Assembly: GCA_030614645.1 (NCBI GenBank)
Contig: JAUWTR010000158.1
Location: 1-5,268 of the forward strand
DNA from: Candidatus Aminicenantota bacterium
Lineage (GTDB): Bacteria > Acidobacteriota > Aminicenantia > Aminicenantales > Aminicenantaceae
Direction: 5' to 3'
Length of the DNA: 5,268 bases
The notes below the pieces were generated by a model. The model had not been told where the DNA came from. It did no database searches and saw nothing but the letters and a program-made list of their open reading frames with translations. Shown in pieces: positions 1 to 5,268 of this stretch. Every line of letters starts with the position of its first letter. The stretch's first letter is position 1. Made by a program: the position numbers and the translations under genes.

Positions 1-2049
1 ATCTTTTAAAGCTATGCTTTCATTATCCGGAGAAAAATCATAAACATTCCCCAGGATAAATCTCCAGGTATTTCTGATCTTGCGATAAGCTTCCACCAGC
101 CGCTGCATGGTCTCCTTCCCAAAACGGGAGTCTTCTCTATAATTAAGCATAGCGATCCATAGCCTTAATATTTCAGCTCCGTTTCTGGATACGATCTCTT
201 CCGGTCCAATAATATTTCCCAATGATTTAGACATAGCTCTCCCCTGCTCATCCAAAACAAAACCATGGATTATGCATGTTTTAAAGGGAGATTTATTTTT
301 CGCAGCAACCCCGACCAGAAGAGAACTGTTGAACCAACCACGGTACTGGTCATGTCCTTCTATATAAATATCAGCCGGCCAGGGAAGGTCTTCTCTTTTT
401 CCCAAAATACTGTGACTCGCTCCGGATTCAAACCAGACATCAAGAATATTGTTTTCTTTTTCCAAACGATTTGAGCCACACTCAGCACACTTTGTACCTA
501 AAGGCAGAAGTTCTTCTGCTGATTTAATGAACCAAGAATTTGTGCCCAATCTGGTAAATATATCTGCTATATGGAGAGCTATTTTTTCATTTGCAAGAAC
601 TGCCTCGCATTTATGGCAATAGAATGATGGAATTGGCACACCCCAGGAACGTTGCCGCGAAATACACCAATCCGGCCGCATTTCCACCATATTTTTTATT
701 CTTTCTTCCCCCCAAGACGGGATCCATTGTACTTTCTTTATTTCTTCAAGAGAATTTTTTCGCAGACCGCTTTTATCCATAGAAATAAACCATTGGGCCG
801 TAGCTCGGAAAATAACCGGTTGTTTACAGCGCCAGCAATGAGGATATGAATGCACGATATTTTCTACTTTCAATAACGTACCATCCTTTTCCATATCCTC
901 AACAATAACATTATTTGCATCAAAAACATTCATCCCGGCATATTTTTCAACATCAGAAATAAATTTTCCTTCCTCATCAACCGGCGTATAAATTTCCATT
1001 TTATATTTCAGCCCGGTCAGATAGTCATCATAACCATGACCTGGAGCTGTATGTACAGCTCCGGTTCCCTGATCAAGTGTGACATAATCCGCTAATACAA
1101 ATAGCGATTCCCGATCAATAAAAGGGTGCTTAGCTTTAAGCCCTTCCATCTCTTTTCCCGGGAAAGTGGCTAAAATACGAGTTTTCTCTAATCCAAGGGT
1201 TTCAGCCAGAACTGGAATCAAGCGATGAGCAGCAATAAATACTTCCTTCCCAGCTTCAAAAGCAGCATATTCAAAATCTGGATGGAATGCGATAGCAAGA
1301 TTAGCAGGTATTGTCCATGGAGTAGTCGTCCAGATGAGAATTGATGCTTTTTTCCCCTTGAGTTCGGGATATTTTTCTGACAGATCAGAGATCACTGGAA
1401 ATTTCACAAAAATGGAGGGGGATTTATGATCCTTATATTCAATTTCCGCCTCTGCCAGAGCAGTCCCGCAATCAGCGCACCAGTAAACCGGTTTTTTCCC
1501 TTTGTAAATATTTCCAGAAGCAAAAAAAGCTGCCAGAAAACGGATGATGTCACCTTCATATTCAGGATTCATGGTCAAATAGGGCTTATCCCAGGTGCCA
1601 AAGACACCTAATCGTTTAAATTGTTCCCTTTGGATCTCCACATATTTCAAAGCGTATTTCTTGCATTCCTCCCTTATCTCAATAACTGACATAGATCTTT
1701 TCTTTTCACCAAGATTTTGGTCAACCTTGATCTCAATAGGGAGGCCATGACAATCCCAACCAGGGACATAAAGGGCATTAAAACCCTGCATATTCTTTGA
1801 CCGGACAATGAAATCCTTTAATATTTTATTCAATGCAGTTCCCAGATGAATACTGCCATTGGCATAAGGGGGGCCATCATGTAGCACAAAAGGAGGGCAG
1901 TTCCTTCGTTCCTGCAGAATCTTTTCATAAAGTTTCATCTCTTCCCACTTATTTATTAACTCAGGTTCTCTTTGGGCTAACTTTGCTTTCATGGAAAATG
2001 AAGTCCGGGGAAGATTTAAAGTGCCCTTGATCTTATCTTTGTCAGCCAT
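1..2049 (-). CDS. ileS: Isoleucyl-tRNA synthetase, 3' end cut off by the window
   Basis: Charges tRNA-Ile with isoleucine in the cytoplasm, with post-transfer editing of misloaded valine. I translated it from the ATG at 2047-2049 to base 1: 683 codons without a stop or frameshift, against about 930 for the family. The C-terminal anticodon-binding part (about 250 residues) is therefore outside the window. Visible in order: HDGPPYANGSIHLG (residues 57-70, the HIGH region, here HLGT); GWDCHGLPIE (97-106), typical of bacterial-type IleRS; WTTTPWTIPAN (240-250) and GTGAVHTAPGHGYDDY (328-343) of the CP1 editing domain, with His333 and Asp342 where E. coli has them; SRQRSWGVPIP (464-474); ILDVWFESG (535-543); EGHDQYRGWF (564-573); and AMSKSLGN (605-612), the KMSKS loop with its first Lys replaced by Ala. 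Cysteine pairs 191/194 with 405/408, and 478/481 with 521/524, look like two zinc sites. The start is supported by GGAG six bases upstream and by alignment to the usual IleRS N-terminus (LNLPRTSFSMKAKL). It has its own promoter and follows the aminomutase gene after 79 bases. Confidence 0.98.
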   Translation of the reverse strand, partial: MADKDKIKGTLNLPRTSFSMKAKLAQREPELINKWEEMKLYEKILQERRNCPPFVLHDGPPYANGSIHLGTALNKILKDFIVRSKNMQGFNALYVPGWDCHGLPIEIKVDQNLGEKKRSMSVIEIREECKKYALKYVEIQREQFKRLGVFGTWDKPYLTMNPEYEGDIIRFLAAFFASGNIYKGKKPVYWCADCGTALAEAEIEYKDHKSPSIFVKFPVISDLSEKYPELKGKKASILIWTTTPWTIPANLAIAFHPDFEYAAFEAGKEVFIAAHRLIPVLAETLGLEKTRILATFPGKEMEGLKAKHPFIDRESLFVLADYVTLDQGTGAVHTAPGHGYDDYLTGLKYKMEIYTPVDEEGKFISDVEKYAGMNVFDANNVIVEDMEKDGTLLKVENIVHSYPHCWRCKQPVIFRATAQWFISMDKSGLRKNSLEEIKKVQWIPSWGEERIKNMVEMRPDWCISRQRSWGVPIPSFYCHKCEAVLANEKIALHIADIFTRLGTNSWFIKSAEELLPLGTKCAECGSNRLEKENNILDVWFESGASHSILGKREDLPWPADIYIEGHDQYRGWFNSSLLVGVAAKNKSPFKTCIIHGFVLDEQGRAMSKSLGNIIGPEEIVSRNGAEILRLWIAMLNYREDSRFGKETMQRLVEAYRKIRNTWRFILGNVYDFSPDNESIALKD

Positions 2050-2055
2050 TCTATT

Positions 2056-2059
2056 CTCC
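2056..2059 (-). promoter_or_regulatory. Ribosome-binding site of ileS
   Basis: On the minus strand the sequence reads CGGAGAATAGA followed by ATG. GGAG lies six bases before the start codon, an ideal Shine-Dalgarno placement. It fixes the ileS start at 2049. Confidence 0.85.
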
Positions 2060-2079
2060 GATTGTAAATAAATGAAACT

Positions 2080-2107
2080 ATTTTAGTGTACTGCGGAAAA
2101 ATGTCAA
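2080..2107 (-). promoter_or_regulatory. Sigma-70 type promoter driving ileS
   Basis: On the minus strand a perfect -35 hexamer TTGACA (2102-2107) is followed after exactly 16 bases by TAAAAT (2080-2085), one mismatch from the -10 consensus TATAAT. Transcription would begin near 2073, giving a leader of about 25 nucleotides before the ileS ATG. That is too short for a T-box or other tRNA-sensing riboswitch. The -35 box begins 21 bases after the aminomutase stop codon. No rho-independent terminator is visible between the two genes, so read-through from upstream may add to ileS expression. Seen in sequence; activity is inferred. Confidence 0.8.
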
Positions 2108-2128
2108 TAAGTAGAACTTTTCTCAAAA

Positions 2129-3925
2129 TCAGTAATAGTACCAGATGCTCTTATAATCAGCAATATTTTCCCCTCCTGCTTTTAATCTCTGTAAGTATCG
2201 GGGAATGGAAACATCAGTATAGATATAGGTATCAGCAAGAGAAAGCTTTTTTTCCCAGGGATGAAACTCATATACCCTCCGTCCATCAGGTAATATGGAG
2301 ATAACATCATGGTGCTGAGCGGCACGGAGATAATTTTTTCCCAAACCAGGGACATTAAAAACCACTTCATCAGTTCTTACCGAACCCGGCATCAGCCGGG
2401 CTTCTTCCTTCTGTTCCTGCAGAAGCCTTGCTATAGGCACTCTAAAGTCATCAGTTTCTTCTTTCCCTTTGGTATTAAATGTATAATAAGGGGTAACTCC
2501 TATCAAGCGTAACTGGTCACGCAAAGCAGCTGCCTCGAATTTCCGGGAATTATAAAAGGTATATACAAGCTGGTTATAGACCTCGATACCACTTTGCCGA
2601 AACTTCTGTATTGCCCTCATTGACAACGATGATATCTCATATGGATGCTCGAAATGGGTGATAATCAAAATTTCTCTTTTTCCGGGATGATGAAAATGAT
2701 TAATATCTTTAATCAATGAATCAGTTATTCTCTGCGGAAGAGTTACCGGAATGCGGGTTCCTATTCTTATCCGTTTGAGATGATCTATCCGCGACAATTT
2801 AAAAAGCATGTTTTCAAGCTTGGCATTGGATAAAAGCAAAGGATCTCCCCCTGTAATCAACACCTCAGTGACCTCAGGGGTATCCGAGATCCATTGTAAA
2901 GCCTTCTCAAGCTTTTCTTTAGATAGGACAGCATGTCTAGAGTAAACATCTTCAATTTCCCAATTTCTCTGACAATAGACACATATCTGAGGGCATGTTA
3001 AAATCGGTTTAAGTATTACTATCTTGGGGTATCTTCGTGTAATTCCCTCAATCGGTGATGTATCTCTTTCCAGCATAAAATCCATCGAAACATCTTTATT
3101 TTCTTTAAATTTCTTATGTTTCTTTATGTATTGTAAAGAAGGGATAACCTGGGCTCTTACAGCGTAATCATATTTTCTACTTGAGTCATAATCCATAAGC
3201 GATAAATAGTAGGGAGTAATTCCAAAAGGGATTTTATATTTATTGGCAAGTTTTACAGCATTGTATTCTTCATCAGTTAATTTCACTAAGGCTTTTAAAG
3301 TGTCTGCATCTTTTATAATGTGTCTTGTATGCCATTTCCATTTTCCCCACTCATATTCCGTGGCATTAAAATAATTAAGGATCCGCTGGCTATTTTGACT
3401 TCGTTTACGCTTTACCTCTTTATCCAGGCCAGTCGGATATCTGTTTAAAAATGAATCAGCTTTCTTCGCCATCCGCGACAGGTCTTTAGAGCGCAGCTTA
3501 GCAGCTTGTTCTCCTGACTGTTTAACAAAACCCGGAATCTTTTTTGGATATACATCAGCCTTCCCTGAAACACCACGCACAAGATGCTCCAGCTCAGCAT
3601 AAAAATCCGGGCTTGGTTTTTCTATGCCTTTGAGATCTTTTTTATTTATTATATTATGGATATAATTCAGGAAACTGTATCCAGCCAATTTTTCGTCTCT
3701 GCGAGACAAAATCTTTCTAAAAACTCTAATCGCCTCTGTCTTTAAAACCCATTTAAGCGGAGGGATCGAGGGGTCATCATCAAAGGTCGCAATAAGCATC
3801 ATATTTAATTGTTCTCTAATTTTTTTTCTTTTATTCTCGATATCTTCTTTTGATAACAAAATCTCTTTTATTGATGGAATACCATCGAATATTTTCAGCA
3901 ATCTTTCTCTTACGTGTTTATCCAT
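2129..3925 (-). CDS. KamA-family radical-SAM aminomutase, probably glutamate-type 2,3-aminomutase
   Basis: A 598-residue protein of the lysine 2,3-aminomutase family: SAM, a [4Fe-4S] cluster and PLP are used to move an amino group from C2 to C3 of an amino acid. The family core starts near residue 185 (WGKWKWHTRHIIKDADTL, 193-210) and continues with ITPYYLSLMD (236-245), SPIEGITRRYP (290-300), the cluster motif C311-x3-C315-x2-C318 followed by Gln-Arg320 (equivalent to KAM Arg134), the GGD motif (359-361), RIGTRIPVTLPQRIT (387-401), THFEHPYEI (423-431), TPYYTFNTKGK (478-488) and VPGLGK (525-530) with the presumed PLP lysine K530. KAM's lysine-binding Asp293 and Asp330 align with Lys486 and Asn524, which argues against lysine and for an acidic substrate such as glutamate. 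Residues 1-184 are a charged, mostly helical-looking extension I do not recognise. The only cysteines are the three cluster ligands. The start is the first in-frame ATG; its ribosome-binding site is weak (AAGAAAAA). It lies 26 bases after nadB and is probably co-transcribed with it. Family membership is secure; substrate is inference. EpmB-type function is unlikely given the size and N-terminal extension. Confidence 0.93.
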   Translation of the reverse strand: MDKHVRERLLKIFDGIPSIKEILLSKEDIENKRKKIREQLNMMLIATFDDDPSIPPLKWVLKTEAIRVFRKILSRRDEKLAGYSFLNYIHNIINKKDLKGIEKPSPDFYAELEHLVRGVSGKADVYPKKIPGFVKQSGEQAAKLRSKDLSRMAKKADSFLNRYPTGLDKEVKRKRSQNSQRILNYFNATEYEWGKWKWHTRHIIKDADTLKALVKLTDEEYNAVKLANKYKIPFGITPYYLSLMDYDSSRKYDYAVRAQVIPSLQYIKKHKKFKENKDVSMDFMLERDTSPIEGITRRYPKIVILKPILTCPQICVYCQRNWEIEDVYSRHAVLSKEKLEKALQWISDTPEVTEVLITGGDPLLLSNAKLENMLFKLSRIDHLKRIRIGTRIPVTLPQRITDSLIKDINHFHHPGKREILIITHFEHPYEISSLSMRAIQKFRQSGIEVYNQLVYTFYNSRKFEAAALRDQLRLIGVTPYYTFNTKGKEETDDFRVPIARLLQEQKEEARLMPGSVRTDEVVFNVPGLGKNYLRAAQHHDVISILPDGRRVYEFHPWEKKLSLADTYIYTDVSIPRYLQRLKAGGENIADYKSIWYYY

Positions 3926-3951
3926 TTTTTTCTTATCTATGACATCTTGTT

Positions 3952-5268
3952 TTACGGTTTAATATAGTGAGCTCCCCGGCTTATCAGGTTGTTTCTTGCA
4001 GCATGATTAATCAACATCGCTACTTGTATGCCATGTTTAAGCCCTACGACTTTAGAATCCATCCGGGCTTCTTTGTAAAATCGATCAATTCTATGCCGCA
4101 GGTAATCTAGATCGGCCCTTGCTCTTTCCAAACGCTTTTTCGTCCGGATTATTCCTGTATAATTCCACATTGTATTTCGAATAGACAACCAATCCTGATT
4201 GATTAAAGCCGGATCGATTTCTTCTTCTTTATTGGGATAATACCAATCATGAATATCAGAAATATGATAATTCTTTTTTGGATTAAATATCGAAGCAATA
4301 TCTTTTGCCGCCCTGAATCCCCACACCAGGCCTTCCAGAAGTGATGTAGATGCCAGGCGGTTGGCCCCATGAACACCTGCGCAAGCAACTTCTCCCACAG
4401 CATAAAGATTATTCAGAGTAGTCTTCCCCCAAGTATCAACCAGGACACCCCCGCAGCAATAATGAGCAGCTGGAACCACAGGGATAGATTCCCGAGTAAT
4501 ATCTATTCCGTATTTAAGACATGTCTGATAAATATTGGGAAATCTTTTTTTAATATCGATCTTTGTATAGGAGGCCAGATCCAGCATGACATAATTAGAA
4601 TTGCTGTTAGTCATCTCCTCATAAATTGCTCGGGTGACTTCATCCCGCGGAGCCATCTCTTTTTTTTGATTATAATTCTCCATAAAAGTAGAGCCTTCTT
4701 TTGTTTTTAATCTGGCTCCCTCTCCTCTTACTGTCTCTGATATTAAGAATGAATCGGCATCACGGTGAAAAAGTGAAGTGGGATGAAACTGAATATACTC
4801 CATATTAACAATCCTGGCTCCAGCCTGATAGGCCAGGGCATAACCGTCACCAATAGCTCCTTTTGGATTGGACGTATAGAGGTAAACAGCCCCGCATCCA
4901 CCTGTAGCAAGCACTATATAAGCTGCAAATACTTTTAATACTTTCCTGGCCTTATTATTCAAGACATAAGCTCCGATACACCGCGGCTTCTGGTAAAAAG
5001 AACTGGGATTCTTGGAATGATGAGGTGTTGTAAGTAAATCGACTACAGTAAAATCAGATAAAATAGTTACATTTGAAAATGATTCTAATTTAGCAATAAA
5101 CTTTTCTTCTATAGTTTTTCCGGTCGTGTCCTTTACGTGCAAAATCCTCCGGCGTGAATGGGCAGCTTCCTGAGCGTAATCCAAGCTGTCAGGCGAAGTC
5201 CTGGTAAAAGGAATCTTTAGTTCCTTTATCAAAATCTCATCCACACTTATTTTCCCTTCTTTAGCCAG
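3952..5268 (-). CDS. nadB: L-aspartate oxidase, 5' end cut off by the window
   Basis: FAD enzyme that oxidises L-aspartate to iminoaspartate, the substrate of quinolinate synthase NadA in de novo NAD synthesis; in anaerobes fumarate can replace oxygen as acceptor. The frame is open from base 5268 to the TAA at 3952-3954, giving 438 visible residues against about 530 for the family. The N-terminal FAD-binding GxGxxG region lies upstream, outside the window. A GTG at 5242-5244 could be taken for a start, but the homology and reading frame continue past it. Visible, numbered from the codon at 5266-5268: EAAHSRRRILH (34-44), VLATGG (119-124), QFHPTSL (160-166), ISETVRGEGA (176-185), APRDEVTRAI (206-215), VPAAHYCCGG (265-274) and HGANRLASTSLLE (300-312). 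His162, Arg208, His269 and Arg304 match the active-site His244, Arg290, His351 and Arg386 that I recall for E. coli NadB; its Thr259 is Ser177 here. A helical C-terminal domain follows (about 350-438) and ends early, at SRGAHYIKP. The succinate dehydrogenase/fumarate reductase flavoprotein is related, but the HSRRRILH and AAHYCCGG blocks favour NadB. Confidence 0.95.
   Translation of the reverse strand: MAKEGKISVDEILIKELKIPFTRTSPDSLDYAQEAAHSRRRILHVKDTTGKTIEEKFIAKLESFSNVTILSDFTVVDLLTTPHHSKNPSSFYQKPRCIGAYVLNNKARKVLKVFAAYIVLATGGCGAVYLYTSNPKGAIGDGYALAYQAGARIVNMEYIQFHPTSLFHRDADSFLISETVRGEGARLKTKEGSTFMENYNQKKEMAPRDEVTRAIYEEMTNSNSNYVMLDLASYTKIDIKKRFPNIYQTCLKYGIDITRESIPVVPAAHYCCGGVLVDTWGKTTLNNLYAVGEVACAGVHGANRLASTSLLEGLVWGFRAAKDIASIFNPKKNYHISDIHDWYYPNKEEEIDPALINQDWLSIRNTMWNYTGIIRTKKRLERARADLDYLRHRIDRFYKEARMDSKVVGLKHGIQVAMLINHAARNNLISRGAHYIKP

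Noticed and set aside
265..849. Several open frames of 61-72 codons on the plus strand opposite ileS (also at 1426-1611 and 1833-2030)
   Set aside because: They are antisense to an intact ileS reading frame and their translations are low-complexity, Phe/Pro-rich strings without motifs.
2110..2128. Possible terminator after the aminomutase stop (AGAA-AAG-TTCT on the minus strand)
   Set aside because: The stem is only four base pairs, AT-rich and lacks a following U-tract.
2086..2512. Short open frames on both strands within the 3' part of the aminomutase gene
   Set aside because: All overlap the conserved aminomutase C-terminal coding region in other frames; none has family similarity.
3926..3951. 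Small frame ATG TCA TAG in the nadB-aminomutase gap, and TATATT near the nadB end as a -10 box
   Set aside because: A two-codon frame is meaningless here, and no acceptable -35 hexamer lies at the right distance from TATATT.
4369..4710. Open frame of 113 codons on the plus strand
   Set aside because: It lies wholly antisense to well-conserved nadB sequence including HGANR and AAHYCCGG, and its translation shows no recognisable motif.
5242..5244. GTG as a possible start of nadB
   Set aside because: The frame stays open upstream to the window edge and the protein would lack the FAD-binding N-terminus, so the true start is outside the window.

Overview
The window holds three protein genes, all on the minus strand, packed with very little space between them. 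Read in the direction of transcription (from high to low coordinates) they are: an L-aspartate oxidase gene (nadB) whose 5' end lies beyond base 5268; a 598-residue radical-SAM aminomutase of the lysine 2,3-aminomutase (KamA) family; and isoleucyl-tRNA synthetase (ileS), whose 3' end lies beyond base 1. No RNA gene, mobile element, CRISPR array or repeat family is visible, and there is no gene-free stretch longer than 79 bases.

The organism is a bacterium. The IleRS is of the ordinary bacterial type (GWDCHGLPIE signature) and ileS has a textbook sigma-70 type promoter. The DNA is moderately AT-rich, with frequent ATA, TTA and AGA codons. An oxygen-sensitive [4Fe-4S] radical-SAM aminomutase beside an aspartate oxidase fits an anaerobe. 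I cannot name a phylum; an uncultivated lineage is possible.

Region by region: 3952-5268 is nadB, with the catalytic half in view and the N-terminal FAD-binding segment missing. A 26-base gap leads to the aminomutase at 2129-3925, so these two are probably co-transcribed. A 79-base gap (2050-2128) carries a TTGACA / TAAAAT promoter and a GGAG ribosome-binding site, so ileS (1-2049) is probably a separate or additionally promoted unit with a leader of only about 25 nucleotides.

The most interesting gene is the aminomutase. The two aspartates that hold the side-chain amine of lysine in true lysine 2,3-aminomutase are replaced by Lys486 and Asn524. This is the same Lys/Asn pair I recall for glutamate 2,3-aminomutase, so the predicted substrate is glutamate or another acidic amino acid. 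It also has an unrecognised N-terminal extension of about 185 residues, lacks the family's structural zinc cysteines and has a shortened PLP-lysine loop. It may therefore be a divergent, poorly characterised branch. NadB (aspartate to iminoaspartate, toward NAD) and this enzyme would both act on acidic amino acids, but a functional link is only a guess from adjacency.
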